Of a stretch of 64,000 bases of DNA, positions 7,704 to 16,503 are shown piece after piece (the stretch's first letter is position 1; the number at the start of each line of letters is the position of its first letter). Under the pieces are notes generated by a model that was given only the letters and a program-made list of their open reading frames with translations, did not search any database and was not told the origin of the DNA. The translations under genes and the position numbers were made by a program. The stretch is from Alphaproteobacteria bacterium UBA6376 (GTDB lineage: Bacteria; Pseudomonadota; Alphaproteobacteria; Rs-D84). The stretch covers positions 211,201 to 275,200 of the forward strand of contig DJQW01000002.1 in NCBI GenBank assembly GCA_002437665.1. The letters are read 5' to 3'.

Positions 7704-7865
7704 TTATTTTTGTTTTTGATTACGGTGTTGCACCGCAAATGGGACTTTGTATTTTTGCCCAGACAAATAATCGCTGACGTATTCTGTAAAGAACGCCATC
7801 GCGGCAACAACGTGTGACCATGCATTGTTGGTCATCATTGCTGAATATTTATTGCCTGTGCTCAT
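7704..7865 (-). CDS. Hypothetical 53-aa protein inside the spc operon, between rplF and rplR
   Basis: ATG at 7865, stop TAA at 7704-7706, same strand as the ribosomal genes. The product is MSTGNKYSAMM..., with a central helix-prone stretch (NAWSHVVAAMAFFTEYVSDYL) and a basic, glutamine-rich tail HRNQKQK. A GTGGGG stretch about ten bases before the ATG could serve as a weak ribosome site. The same frame runs on upstream into rplF out of phase with it, so the start is uncertain. I do not recognise the protein. rplF and rplR are nearly adjacent in other bacteria, so an extra small ORF here is notable. It may be real and ribosome linked, or chance. Confidence 0.45.
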   Translation of the reverse strand: MSTGNKYSAMMTNNAWSHVVAAMAFFTEYVSDYLSGQKYKVPFAVQHRNQKQK

Positions 7866-7893
7866 TATCAAATGCCCCACTTGCCCGCAACGA

Positions 7894-8445
7894 TTATTTC
7901 TTTTTACCTTCCTTGCGGCGGATTGCTTCGCCCTTATAGAAGATACCTTTACCCTTGTATGGATCTGCCTTGCGAACCTTGTGAACCTTGTCCGCGAATT
8001 GACCGACCAAGCATTTATCGATACCCTTGATGCTAAATTCGGTTGGTGTTTCACCCATAACAACGGTCAAACCCGCTGGGATTTCCATGATAACATCGTG
8101 TGAATAACCCGCAACCAAAACCAATTTGTTGCCTGAAACCGATGCTTTGTAACCAACACCCTTCATGTACATATCTTTCGAGAAACCGTCAGATACACCT
8201 TCGACCGCACAGCGAACGTTGCGGGTCATTGTGCCCCACATTGCGCGTGAAACCTTATCTTCGGCGTCTTTTGGTGTAACAACAACGTGTTCATCTTCGA
8301 TTGCGACATGAACCAAGCCGGCATGTTTCGTATCCAAAGGCAATTTAATTTCGCCCTTTGGGCCCTTGACAACCAGAACGTCATCAACAATCGCCGCTGA
8401 CGTACCGTCTTTCAATTTTACTGGATATTTTCCTGCACGAGACAT
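7894..8445 (-). CDS. rplF: 50S ribosomal protein L6
   Basis: 183 residues, with two repeated L6 domains. MSRAGKYPVKL at the start and the C-terminal VRKADPYKGKGIFYKGEAIRRKEGKKK, which is the family signature region (PxPYKGKGI). L6 binds 23S rRNA near the sarcin-ricin loop and the factor-binding site. Note the large gap before rplR. Confidence 0.97.
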   Translation of the reverse strand: MSRAGKYPVKLKDGTSAAIVDDVLVVKGPKGEIKLPLDTKHAGLVHVAIEDEHVVVTPKDAEDKVSRAMWGTMTRNVRCAVEGVSDGFSKDMYMKGVGYKASVSGNKLVLVAGYSHDVIMEIPAGLTVVMGETPTEFSIKGIDKCLVGQFADKVHKVRKADPYKGKGIFYKGEAIRRKEGKKK

Positions 8446-8467
8446 AACTTCAATCCTTACTTCTATA

Positions 8468-8866
8468 TTAGATTACCTTGCACAGCACTTCGCCACCAAC
8501 GTTCATCAAACGTGCCTTGTGATCAGTCATAACGCCATTTGGTGTGGAAACGATTGCGATACCCAGTCCGCCCATAACCTTTGGCATTTTTGCACTGCCG
8601 GAATAAACACGGCGGCCAGGTTTGGACACGACAGAAATTTCTTGGATTGCGCCATTGCCATTGACATATTTCAGTTCAACGACCAAATTGGCACGATGTT
8701 CGTCAATCTGTTCTTTGTGGAAATCTGTAATAAAACCTTCGTCTTTCAAGACGGTCAGCACTGCTGCACGCAGTTTGCTGTTTGGAACGGTGATTGTTTC
8801 TTTACCCGCATTCTGACCATTACGAATGCGTGTCAACATATCGCCGATTGGGTGTGATAATGACAT
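8468..8866 (-). CDS. rpsH: 30S ribosomal protein S8
   Basis: 132 residues. Starts MSLSHPIGDMLTRIRNGQ and ends with GGLGIAIVSTPNGVMTDHKARLMNVGGEVLCKV, the S8 signature. S8 binds the central domain of 16S rRNA early in assembly and in some bacteria represses the spc operon. The 87-base gap to rpsN holds the small palindrome TGCATGGGGC...GCCCCCTGCA. Confidence 0.97.
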   Translation of the reverse strand: MSLSHPIGDMLTRIRNGQNAGKETITVPNSKLRAAVLTVLKDEGFITDFHKEQIDEHRANLVVELKYVNGNGAIQEISVVSKPGRRVYSGSAKMPKVMGGLGIAIVSTPNGVMTDHKARLMNVGGEVLCKVI

Positions 8867-8953
8867 CTTTTACTCCTTCGTTGCATGGGGCATGCGCCCC
8901 CTGCACTTTTGTTTAACCCCTGCTGCATTGTCCACAACAGGGTTGTTTTTATT

Positions 8954-9256
8954 TTACCAACTGGACTTGCGTACGCCTGGCAATTTCCCTTCGGACGCCA
9001 TTGTGCGCAGCTGTTGGCGGCACAGACCGAACAAGCGAGAGAACCCGCGTGCACGACCGGTAACAGAGCAACGGTTATGCAGACGTGTTGGATTCGCGTT
9101 ACGTGGCAATTTTGCCAATTTCTTCATCGCGTCCATACGTTCGTCTGGTGTTGCATTTACAGACATCTTCGCTTTGATCGCTTCGCGCTTTTTGGCATAC
9201 TGGGCGACCATCTTTTCACGTTTTTTCTGTTTGTTTATCAACGCTAATTTAGCCAT
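8954..9256 (-). CDS. rpsN: 30S ribosomal protein S14 (zinc-free form)
   Basis: 100 residues: the long form without the four-cysteine zinc site. The family core NRCSVTGRARGFSRLFGLCRQQLR and the end GKLPGVRKSSW are present. S14 is a 30S head protein near the A site. Located between rplE and rpsH as usual. Confidence 0.97.
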   Translation of the reverse strand: MAKLALINKQKKREKMVAQYAKKREAIKAKMSVNATPDERMDAMKKLAKLPRNANPTRLHNRCSVTGRARGFSRLFGLCRQQLRTMASEGKLPGVRKSSW

Positions 9257-9271
9257 TTTTATACCTTTTTA

Positions 9272-9817
9272 TTATTTCAAAACCAACGGCAAGCCGATTT
9301 TCGTCAGCAACGCACGTGCTTCGTCGTCAGTTTTCGCTGTTGTCGCGATGACGATGTCCATACCGCGAATTGCGTCAATTTTATCAACGGAAATTTCAGG
9401 GAAAATCAAGTGTTCCTTGATACCGAACGCATAGTTACCGCGACCGTCGAATTTGGATTTTGACAAACCACGAAAGTCCTTGACACGTGGCAATGCAACT
9501 GTAATCAGTTTGTCCAAGAAATCATACATTCTTTTACCACGCAGTGTGACCTTGGTACCAATGGCCTGACCTTCGCGCAGACGATATGTCGCGATGGACT
9601 TTTTCGCATGTGTGATAACGGATTTCTGTGCGGCAATCGCTGTCAAATCAGCGGCGGCAGAATCCAATTTCTTTTTATCGCTAACTGCTTCGCCAACGCC
9701 CATGTTCAAAACGATTTTGGACAATTTTGGCACAGCATACTTGTTTGTGTACCCAAATTCTTTGACCAATTCAGGTACAATTTCTTTTTCGTAAATTTCA
9801 CGCAATCTGCTTTGCAT
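9272..9817 (-). CDS. rplE: 50S ribosomal protein L5
   Basis: 181 residues. Has VPKLSKIVLNMGVGEA near residue 30 and the C-terminal MDIVIATTAKTDDEARALL; both are L5 hallmarks. L5 binds 5S rRNA and touches the P-site tRNA elbow. Normal position between rplX and rpsN. Confidence 0.97.
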   Translation of the reverse strand: MQSRLREIYEKEIVPELVKEFGYTNKYAVPKLSKIVLNMGVGEAVSDKKKLDSAAADLTAIAAQKSVITHAKKSIATYRLREGQAIGTKVTLRGKRMYDFLDKLITVALPRVKDFRGLSKSKFDGRGNYAFGIKEHLIFPEISVDKIDAIRGMDIVIATTAKTDDEARALLTKIGLPLVLK

Positions 9818-9868
9818 TTTTTTATTCCTTACACTCTGTGTCCCCGTAACAGCGGGAACAGTTTATTC

Positions 9869-10171
9869 TTACAATTCTGCGCCTGACTTCTTGGCAACAC
9901 GAACTTTCTTGTCGCCGGACATTTTGTATCCAACGCGTGTTGCTTTCTTCGTCTTTGGGTCAACCAACGCAACATTAGAAACATGCACTGGTGCTTCGCG
10001 ATCAACGATGTGACCGGCCTGTTCCTGTGTTGGTTTGACATGCCATTTGTGGCGGTTTACACCTTCGACCACAACGCGAGATTCTGTTGGGCGCGCTTCC
10101 AGTACTTTACCTTTGACGCCTTTGTACTTTCCCGAAATAACTACGACTTCGTCGCCTTTCTTGATTTTCAT
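9869..10171 (-). CDS. rplX: 50S ribosomal protein L24
   Basis: 100 residues from the ATG at 10171 (MKIKKGDEVVVISGKYKGVKG), which is the KOW motif that defines L24. The open frame extends further upstream into rplN, so the ATG before the KOW motif was chosen. L24 starts 50S assembly at the 5' end of 23S rRNA. Confidence 0.96.
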   Translation of the reverse strand: MKIKKGDEVVVISGKYKGVKGKVLEARPTESRVVVEGVNRHKWHVKPTQEQAGHIVDREAPVHVSNVALVDPKTKKATRVGYKMSGDKKVRVAKKSGAEL

Positions 10172-10190
10172 ATCTATAACCCCTTGTATA

Positions 10191-10565
10191 TTATATAACT
10201 TCCGGTGCCAAAGATACGATTTTTTGAACATCGTATTTGCGGCGAACTTCACGTGCAATCGGCCCAAAGATACGTGTGCCAATTGGCTCAAAGTTGTTCT
10301 TGTTGATCAAAACAACCGCATTATCGTCAAAGCGGATAATAGATCCGTCCGGACGTTTTACCGGGAATTTTGTACGCACGATGATTGCACGCTGTACAGT
10401 ACCCTTTTGTACTTTACCACGTGGAATCGCTTCTTTGATGGCGACGACAATTTTATCGCCAACTGTCGCATAGCGACGGTGTGAACCGCCCAAAACTTTG
10501 ATGCACATTGCTTTGCGTGCGCCAGAGTTATCAGCGACCGTCATAACTGTTTCATTCTGAATCAT
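10191..10565 (-). CDS. rplN: 50S ribosomal protein L14
   Basis: 124 residues from the ATG at 10565 (MIQNETVMTVADNSGARKAMCIKVLGG), the usual L14 start. The family ends with IFGPIAREVRRKYDVQKIVSLAPEV, also seen. L14 lies at the subunit interface and binds the silencing factor RsfS. The longer upstream frame is noise. Confidence 0.97.
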   Translation of the reverse strand: MIQNETVMTVADNSGARKAMCIKVLGGSHRRYATVGDKIVVAIKEAIPRGKVQKGTVQRAIIVRTKFPVKRPDGSIIRFDDNAVVLINKNNFEPIGTRIFGPIAREVRRKYDVQKIVSLAPEVI

Positions 10566-10677
10566 AACTTTTTTCCTTGTCCTGCGCGCGGGGCAATCCC
10601 CCGCCGCTTTGTTATAGGGCCCGACTGTCCGCACACCAGTAAACCAATGCCGACCTCAAAGACCCTGTCCGGCGGTA

Positions 10678-10947
10678 TTAGTCAACGACCTCAACCGTTT
10701 CGTCCTTGGAAACGCCAACGCGCCCCTTGACCACCCAAGATTTTGTCTTGGAGATTGGACGATGTTCTTCGATCGCAACGATGTCACCAACCTTGTATTC
10801 GTTGTTTTCATCGTGCGCCTTGTACTTTTTGTTCTGCTTTACGAACTTGCCATACAGCGGGTGACGGAAACGACGTTCCACTTCGACGACAACTGTTTTG
10901 TCGTTTGCTGTACTTTTTACTGTTCCTTGCAGTATACGTCTTGGCAT
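10678..10947 (-). CDS. rpsQ: 30S ribosomal protein S17
   Basis: 89 residues. MPRRILQGTVKSTANDKTVVVEVERRFRHPLYGKF is the OB-fold start of S17, and GDIVAIEEHRPISKTKSW the C-terminal signature. S17 binds 16S rRNA early in 30S assembly. A likely promoter (10993-11021) lies in the unusually wide 154-base gap upstream. Confidence 0.97.
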   Translation of the reverse strand: MPRRILQGTVKSTANDKTVVVEVERRFRHPLYGKFVKQNKKYKAHDENNEYKVGDIVAIEEHRPISKTKSWVVKGRVGVSKDETVEVVD

Positions 10948-10992
10948 AACTTGTGTCCTTATACATTTGCCAGTGCTTGTTTTGCGGGCCTA

Positions 10993-11021
10993 ATTTTACA
11001 CTAAAACGCGCAAAACAGCAA
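10993..11021 (-). promoter_or_regulatory. Likely internal promoter before rpsQ
   Basis: Minus strand TTGCTG, 17 bases, TAAAAT, about 45 bases before the rpsQ start in a 154-base gap that is otherwise empty. Sequence match only. Confidence 0.45.
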
Positions 11022-11101
11022 CTGATTCTTTGGTTTTATTTTACCGATTTCGGCATATGATAACTAATTTTTTAGAAATCTCAACAAAAATCGACAATTT
11101 T

Positions 11102-11296
11102 TTATTTTTTGTCCGCATTCAATTTTGTCTTGACGCGCGCGATTTCACGACGGGTCTGACGAATTACATGCGATTTTGGCAACTGACCAGCCGCATGCTG
11201 AAAGCGTTGGTTCATTTGCTCTTTCTTCAAATCAGCCAGCTTGCTCTGCAATGCTTCGACTGTCAAAGATTCTTTTTCAACTTTCTTTTCTGCCAT
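11102..11296 (-). CDS. rpmC: 50S ribosomal protein L29
   Basis: 64 residues forming two helices. LQSKLADLKKEQMNQRFQHAAGQLPKS and RQTRREIARVKTKL match the L29 pattern. L29 sits beside the tunnel exit and helps dock trigger factor and SRP. Order rplP-rpmC-rpsQ is standard. Confidence 0.96.
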   Translation of the reverse strand: MAEKKVEKESLTVEALQSKLADLKKEQMNQRFQHAAGQLPKSHVIRQTRREIARVKTKLNADKK

Positions 11297-11325
11297 TTCA
11301 TTGACCTTTTTGTGTGCGGTTATAC

Positions 11326-11739
11326 TTAGTTCGCTTTACGTTCAACAATTTTGGTTTTAACTGGCAATTTCGCCGCCGCCAACGCGAACGCTTCATATGC
11401 GATTTCTGGTTTTACACCGTCAACTTCGAACATGATGCGACCTGGTTTAACACGGCAAATCCAATATTCAACCGCACCTTTACCTTTACCCATACGGACT
11501 TCGGCAGGTTTCTTGGTCACAGGAACGTCTGGGAATACGCGAATCCACAGTTTACCCATACGACGCATGTGACGTGTGATGGCGCGACGCGCCGCTTCGA
11601 TCTGACGCGCTGTAACGCGTTCTGGTGTCATGGCTTTCAGTCCAAACGAACCAAATGCCAGTTCGCTGCCGCCTTTGGCGACGCCGTGAATACGGCCTTT
11701 GTGCTGTTTGCGAAACTTTGTTTTATTTGGCATCAACAT
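11326..11739 (-). CDS. rplP: 50S ribosomal protein L16
   Basis: 137 residues. MLMPNKTKFRKQHKGRI at the start, the central RQIEAARRAITRHMRR and WIRVFPDVPVTKKPAEVRMGKGKG are L16 signatures. L16 contacts the A-site tRNA and helps organise the peptidyl transferase region. Confidence 0.97.
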   Translation of the reverse strand: MLMPNKTKFRKQHKGRIHGVAKGGSELAFGSFGLKAMTPERVTARQIEAARRAITRHMRRMGKLWIRVFPDVPVTKKPAEVRMGKGKGAVEYWICRVKPGRIMFEVDGVKPEIAYEAFALAAAKLPVKTKIVERKAN

Positions 11740-11807
11740 AATAAACTACCTTTTATTGCTTTTGCTAATTTTTGTTTTCCCCGACACCATATAGATGCCG
11801 GCAAAAA

Positions 11808-12509
11808 TTACTTGTTTCTCTTTTCGCTGCTGCCGGCATATTCAGTTGGGCGTGCCATTTCAGAAGCCAGCTTTTCTTTATTTACGACGTCCCCAGTGTA
11901 AATCCAAACTTTCACACCGATAACACCGTATGTTGTTTTCGCCTGAATTGACGCATAGTCAATATCAGCACGCAATGTGTGCAGAGGAATACGACCTTCG
12001 CGGATTTGTTCGCTGCGGGCAATTTCCGCACCGTTCAGACGGCCGCTGCACATAACTTTGATACCCTGTGCACCTGCTTTCTGGGCGTTTTGAACCGCCT
12101 TTTTCATTGCACGCTTAAAGGAAACACGACCTTCGATTTGCTGTGCAATATTCTGCGCAACCAACTGGGCATTCAGATCTGGACGACGAACTTCGTAAAT
12201 ATTTACGACGACCTGATCATTCTTGACCAATTTTTTGATATCATTACGCAATGTTTCGATATCAGCACCATTTTTACCGATAATCATACCCGGACGAGAT
12301 GTGTGAATTGTCACAACAACTTTCTTGGCAAAGCGTTCAATAACAACCTTGGCCAAACCGGCTTTCTTCAACTTCTTTTCGATAAATTTGCGAATTTTGA
12401 TATCTTCGGCCAACAGGTTCGCATAGTCCTTTTTGCCAGCCATCCAGCGCGAGTCAGTAATCTTGTTGATAAATTCGCGCAACGAGATTGGTGATACTTT
12501 CTGTCCCAT
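11808..12509 (-). CDS. rpsC: 30S ribosomal protein S3
   Basis: 233 residues. Begins MGQKVSPISLREF, contains the KH motif (PGMIIGKNGADIETL) and the C-terminal IARSEQIREGRIPLHTLRADIDY segment. S3 forms part of the mRNA entry tunnel with S4 and S5 and has helicase-like action on mRNA. Confidence 0.97.
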   Translation of the reverse strand: MGQKVSPISLREFINKITDSRWMAGKKDYANLLAEDIKIRKFIEKKLKKAGLAKVVIERFAKKVVVTIHTSRPGMIIGKNGADIETLRNDIKKLVKNDQVVVNIYEVRRPDLNAQLVAQNIAQQIEGRVSFKRAMKKAVQNAQKAGAQGIKVMCSGRLNGAEIARSEQIREGRIPLHTLRADIDYASIQAKTTYGVIGVKVWIYTGDVVNKEKLASEMARPTEYAGSSEKRNK

Positions 12510-12596
12510 CTTTTGTTTTCCTTAGTTTGTGGCAAGTGTTCTTGAAACCATATAGGTTTTATTCAGGGTTGCCCCATACCACGTGCCACGGTTTTA

Positions 12597-13007
12597 TTAT
12601 TTTGCTTTCTTTGCAGTTTTTTCTGCTGTTTTTTTCGCAGGTGCTGTACCTGATTCCAAAACGATTGTCAGATTTGAAAATGGTTTCAAAATCGGACGTG
12701 CGCTGCCACGTGGGCCGGCCATGATACGTTTCATTGTCAACGCTTTACCACACCAAATTTCTTTGACGTACAGAGAATCTGCCGACAGATTTTTGTTGTG
12801 TTCTGCATTTGCAATCGCGGAAATCAAAGTTTTCAAAACTTCGTCAGATACGCGTTTCTTCGAAAATTTCAAGACATCGATTGCACGTTCAACAGGCAAA
12901 CCACGAACAGTGTCACAAACCAGATTCAGTTTCTGGTGGCTGACGCGGATCATTTTGTTGAATGCGCGAACCTGATTATCTTTAATTCCATATCTTGCTG
13001 TTGTCAT
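12597..13007 (-). CDS. rplV: 50S ribosomal protein L22
   Basis: 136 residues. The long tunnel-reaching hairpin region is seen as MKRIMAGPRGSARPI, and VSHQKLNLVCDTVRGLPVERA is the N-terminal core. L22 lines the nascent peptide tunnel. A short lysine- and alanine-rich tail follows (KKTAEKTAKKAK). Confidence 0.96.
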   Translation of the reverse strand: MTTARYGIKDNQVRAFNKMIRVSHQKLNLVCDTVRGLPVERAIDVLKFSKKRVSDEVLKTLISAIANAEHNKNLSADSLYVKEIWCGKALTMKRIMAGPRGSARPILKPFSNLTIVLESGTAPAKKTAEKTAKKAK

Positions 13008-13049
13008 AACTATAACCTTATTATTCTTGCGGATTCCATATAGAAATCA

Positions 13050-13334
13050 TTATTTCTTGGCTGCCGCGGCCTTTTTATTTGCCGCATGACCTTTGAACGT
13101 ACGTGTTGGCGCAAATTCACCCAATTTATGACCAATCATATCTTCTACGATTGAAACTGGAATAAATTTATTACCATTGTGAACTTCAAAAGTCAGCCCA
13201 ACCATTGGTGGCACGATTGTGCTGCCACGAGACCAAGTTTTAATTGGTTTACGGTCATCTTTTTCGTTCGCCGCCGCGGTCTTTTTCAAGACAGATGGGT
13301 GAACATAAGGACCTTTCCAAACTGAACGAGACAT
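13050..13334 (-). CDS. rpsS: 30S ribosomal protein S19
   Basis: 94 residues from ATG at 13334 (MSRSVWKGPYV), with GGAG upstream; an extra TTG codon before it is not needed. TWSRGSTIVPPMVGLTFEVHNGNKFIPV and MIGHKLGEFAPTR are the S19 signature. S19 lies in the 30S head and contacts S13. Confidence 0.97.
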   Translation of the reverse strand: MSRSVWKGPYVHPSVLKKTAAANEKDDRKPIKTWSRGSTIVPPMVGLTFEVHNGNKFIPVSIVEDMIGHKLGEFAPTRTFKGHAANKKAAAAKK

Positions 13335-13388
13335 CAATTACTCCGTTTTTCTTATGTCCCCTGCACCATATAGATGCAGGGCTATTTA

Positions 13389-14222
13389 TTATTTCTTCTT
13401 TGCCAAATGTCTGCTGCGGATAATCATCTTTGCAGTACGTTTGTTGCTGCGGGTACGATATCCCTTGGCTGGAATACCAGTACGCGACACAGGTTCGTGG
13501 CCCTTGGAATGACCATTACCACCACCCATTGGGTGATCGTTCGGGTTCATCGCCATACCGCGAACAGATGGACGGATACCCAACCAGCGTGCGCGACCGG
13601 CCTTGCCCAAATTGACATTGCGTTGATCTGGGTTAGAAACGCTGCCAACTGTGGCCATACAATCGGAATGAACTTTGCGCAATTCGCCGCTGTTCATTTT
13701 AATCTGTGCATAAACACCGTCTTTACCCATCAACTGAGCATAGCAACCCGCGCTACGCGCCAACTGGCCGCCCGCACCTGGTTTCAGTTCAACGTTGTGC
13801 ACAATAGTACCGATTGGCATATTCTTCAATGGCATCGCATTACCTGGTTTAATATCTTCACGAATGCCAGAAATAACAGTATCACCGACCTTCAAATCAC
13901 GTGGTGCCAAGATATAAGAACGAACACCATCTTTGTATTCAATCAATGCGATGAATGCGGTACGGTTAGGATCGTATTCCAAGCGAACAACAGTTGCTGG
14001 AACACCTGTCTTTTTACGATTGAAATCAATCAAACGATATTTACGTTTGTGACCGCCACCTTGGTGCATAACGGTTACGTGACCAAAGTTGTTACGACCA
14101 CCCTTGGATTTCAAACCAACAGTCAATGCCTTTTCAGGCGCGCCGCGATGCAAACCACTGCGGTCAACCTGGGTCAAACCACGTGTACCCGGGGTCATTG
14201 GCTTATAGTGCTTTAATGCCAT
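13389..14222 (-). CDS. rplB: 50S ribosomal protein L2
   Basis: 277 residues. MALKHYKPMTPGTRG start, ARSAGCYAQLMGKDG centre and the peptidyl-transferase-site loop around MNPNDHPMGGGNGHSKG, including the conserved histidine. L2 is essential for joining subunits and for peptide bond formation. Confidence 0.98.
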   Translation of the reverse strand: MALKHYKPMTPGTRGLTQVDRSGLHRGAPEKALTVGLKSKGGRNNFGHVTVMHQGGGHKRKYRLIDFNRKKTGVPATVVRLEYDPNRTAFIALIEYKDGVRSYILAPRDLKVGDTVISGIREDIKPGNAMPLKNMPIGTIVHNVELKPGAGGQLARSAGCYAQLMGKDGVYAQIKMNSGELRKVHSDCMATVGSVSNPDQRNVNLGKAGRARWLGIRPSVRGMAMNPNDHPMGGGNGHSKGHEPVSRTGIPAKGYRTRSNKRTAKMIIRSRHLAKKK

Positions 14223-14305
14223 TTTTTTCTTACCTTTGTTTCTGTCAGGGCAATAACGTCTGAACTGTTCTCAGATTATCTGCCCTGACGATTTTTCTTT
14301 GTTAC

Positions 14306-14632
14306 TTATGCGTTTGCCGCCAAATCCAATTTTGCATCGGCTGGCAAAGACACATATGCTTTCTTTACAGTGCGTTGTGTGCCGCTGGCGCGACCACGGA
14401 AGGATTTAACCTTGCCCTTGGCAACAACAATGTTGACCTTGGTTGGTTTAACATTGTAAATCGCCTGAACTGCGCGTGCAACATCTTCTTTGGTTGCATT
14501 TGCAGCAATTTCGAACGCAATACCATTGCTCTCGGACAGTTTCGCTGTCTTTTCCGAGATTATCGGACGACGCAGTATATCATAAATACCGGCGGTCGCA
14601 ACGATTTTCTTTTCTGCTTTATTTTCTGCCAT
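14306..14632 (-). CDS. rplW: 50S ribosomal protein L23
   Basis: 108 residues. YDILRRPIISEKTAKLSE is the typical start, and VQAIYNVKPTKVNIVVAKGK follows. L23 sits at the tunnel exit and is the docking site for trigger factor and SRP. Confidence 0.96.
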   Translation of the reverse strand: MAENKAEKKIVATAGIYDILRRPIISEKTAKLSESNGIAFEIAANATKEDVARAVQAIYNVKPTKVNIVVAKGKVKSFRGRASGTQRTVKKAYVSLPADAKLDLAANA

Positions 14633-14652
14633 TTCATTGACCTTTTATTAAA

Positions 14653-15273
14653 TTATGCCAATCTTGCTTCTACCGCTTTGACTGCGTCAGCCGTCAAAAC
14701 CAATTTATCGTGGTTCAAGATGTCCAAAACATTCAAACCAATCGTCGGCAATGCATCGATTTTCGCGATGTTCGCCGCAGATTTCTTGAAGTTTTCGTCC
14801 AACGCATCTGCGCCAACAAACAATGCAGAATCCCAACCCAGTTTTTTCAACTGTTTTGCGAATGCACCTGTCTTTGCATTTGCCAATTTTTCAGAATCGA
14901 TAACAACCAAAGCACCATCTTTGACCTTGGATGACAATGCCATCTTCAAGCCCAAAGCACGGATTTTCTTTGGCAAATCGATAGAGTGATCACGGACGAC
15001 TGGGCCATGAACAACACCACCGCCACGCATGTGAACATTGTATTTTTCACCCTGACGTGCGTTACCTGTTTTCTTTTGTTTGAACGCTTTTTTACCGCTG
15101 CCTTCGACATCAGATACAGTTTTCACTGCATGTGTGCCGGCACGGGAATTTGCACGCTGCCAAGTAACAACTCTGTGCAAGATGTCTGCGCGTGGGTCCA
15201 AACCAAAGATGCTGTCGGCCAATTCAACATTGCCAACTGCTTTGCCATCAAAATTTATAACTTCTATTTGCAT
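14653..15273 (-). CDS. rplD: 50S ribosomal protein L4
   Basis: 206 residues. The extended tunnel loop is seen as GSGKKAFKQKKTGNARQGE near residue 60, with the RDHSIDLPKKIRALGLKMALS segment following. L4 lines the tunnel with L22 and in Gammaproteobacteria represses the S10 operon; whether it does so here is unknown. Confidence 0.97.
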   Translation of the reverse strand: MQIEVINFDGKAVGNVELADSIFGLDPRADILHRVVTWQRANSRAGTHAVKTVSDVEGSGKKAFKQKKTGNARQGEKYNVHMRGGGVVHGPVVRDHSIDLPKKIRALGLKMALSSKVKDGALVVIDSEKLANAKTGAFAKQLKKLGWDSALFVGADALDENFKKSAANIAKIDALPTIGLNVLDILNHDKLVLTADAVKAVEARLA

Positions 15274-15301
15274 TTTAATTCACCTTAATGTTGACCCATT
15301 G

Positions 15302-16024
15302 TTATTCCGCAACTGTTTCTGCTGCATCGGCGGCAACTTCTGCTGCTGGTGCGCTTGTCTGTGCAGTTGGAACTGGCAAATCTTTGTTTTCTTTTTTAAC
15401 CGCATCGGTAACCAAAACGAATGTACCGTTTGCGCCTGGAACTGCGCCTTCGACGAAAATCAAGTTTTCGGCTGCGTCTGTTCCAAAGACCTTCAAGTTC
15501 TGAACAGTAACCGTTTCATTGCCCATCTGACCGGCCATCTTTTTGCCTTTCAGAACGCGGCCTGGCCATTCACGCATACCAGTACCACCCAATGAACGAT
15601 GTGCTTTCAAAACACCGTGTGTCGCTTCCTTACCACCAAAGTTGTGACGTTTCATCGCACCTTGATAGCCCTTACCCTTGCTTGTCGCTTGGACATCAAC
15701 GAATTGACCGGCAACAAAATGAGACGCAGACAACTGTGTCCCTGCTGGGATAACACATTCGTCCGATACGCGGAATTCCACCACTTTGCGATACGGCTTT
15801 ACCCCTGCTTTTTCCGCTGCAACCGCCTGTGGCTTTGCAACATGTTTTGCCTTGGCTTCGCGCATACCCAAGATATTCGCGACATAGCCGTTCTTGTCCT
15901 GCGTGCGATTTCCAATGACAGCACAATCGCCCACAGACAGAACTGTTACTGGGTGCGCTGCGCCGGCATCATCATACAGACGCGTCATTCCTATTTTTGT
16001 TGTTATTAATCCGCTACGTTTCAT
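15302..16024 (-). CDS. rplC: 50S ribosomal protein L3
   Basis: 240 residues. MKRSGLITTKIGMTRLYDDAG start, and FVDVQATSKGKGYQGAMKRHNFGG then GQMGNETVTVQNLKV, where L3 reaches toward the peptidyl transferase centre. The C-terminus has an alanine-rich extension (after about residue 205) common in Alphaproteobacteria. Confidence 0.97.
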   Translation of the reverse strand: MKRSGLITTKIGMTRLYDDAGAAHPVTVLSVGDCAVIGNRTQDKNGYVANILGMREAKAKHVAKPQAVAAEKAGVKPYRKVVEFRVSDECVIPAGTQLSASHFVAGQFVDVQATSKGKGYQGAMKRHNFGGKEATHGVLKAHRSLGGTGMREWPGRVLKGKKMAGQMGNETVTVQNLKVFGTDAAENLIFVEGAVPGANGTFVLVTDAVKKENKDLPVPTAQTSAPAAEVAADAAETVAE

Positions 16025-16112
16025 TTTTTTGCCTTTTATTTTGCCAGTAGGTCGAAGTATTTTTGTTCAGAATCCAAAACACCCGACGCTAACAATTTTA
16101 CTTACTCAATTT

Positions 16113-16463
16113 TTACAATTTAATTTTTACATCAACACCAGACGCCAAATCCAACTTCATCAGGGCATCAACTGTCTGAGGGGTTGGGTTGACAATATCG
16201 ACGACCGCTTTGTGATTGCGGATTTCGAATTGTTCACGCGATTTTTTATCGACGTGTGGGGAACGGTTGACTGTAAATTTCTGAATCAATGTTGGCAAGC
16301 GAACTGGCCCAACGACGTCTGCGCCTGTGCGCTTTGCCGTTTTTACGATTTCATCAACAGAGTCCATCAATACGCGATGATCAAACGCTGTCAATTTGAT
16401 TCGAATTTTAGATGCAGGTACCATTTGTTCGTTTTCCTTATGTTTGTTCGGGCCGGTAATCAC
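16113..16463 (-). CDS. rpsJ: 30S ribosomal protein S10
   Basis: 116 residues. IRIKLTAFDHRVLMDSVDEIV and RLPTLIQKFTVNRSPHVDKKSREQFEIR are the S10 signature. S10 is a 30S head protein that also serves in NusB antitermination. The N-terminus is slightly longer than usual, and a later ATG (MVPASKIRIKL) may be the true start. Confidence 0.95.
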   Translation of the reverse strand: MITGPNKHKENEQMVPASKIRIKLTAFDHRVLMDSVDEIVKTAKRTGADVVGPVRLPTLIQKFTVNRSPHVDKKSREQFEIRNHKAVVDIVNPTPQTVDALMKLDLASGVDVKIKL

Positions 16464-16503
16464 TGGCGTTTGTATATCCAGTTACACCGACCCGTTTATG
16501 TTG

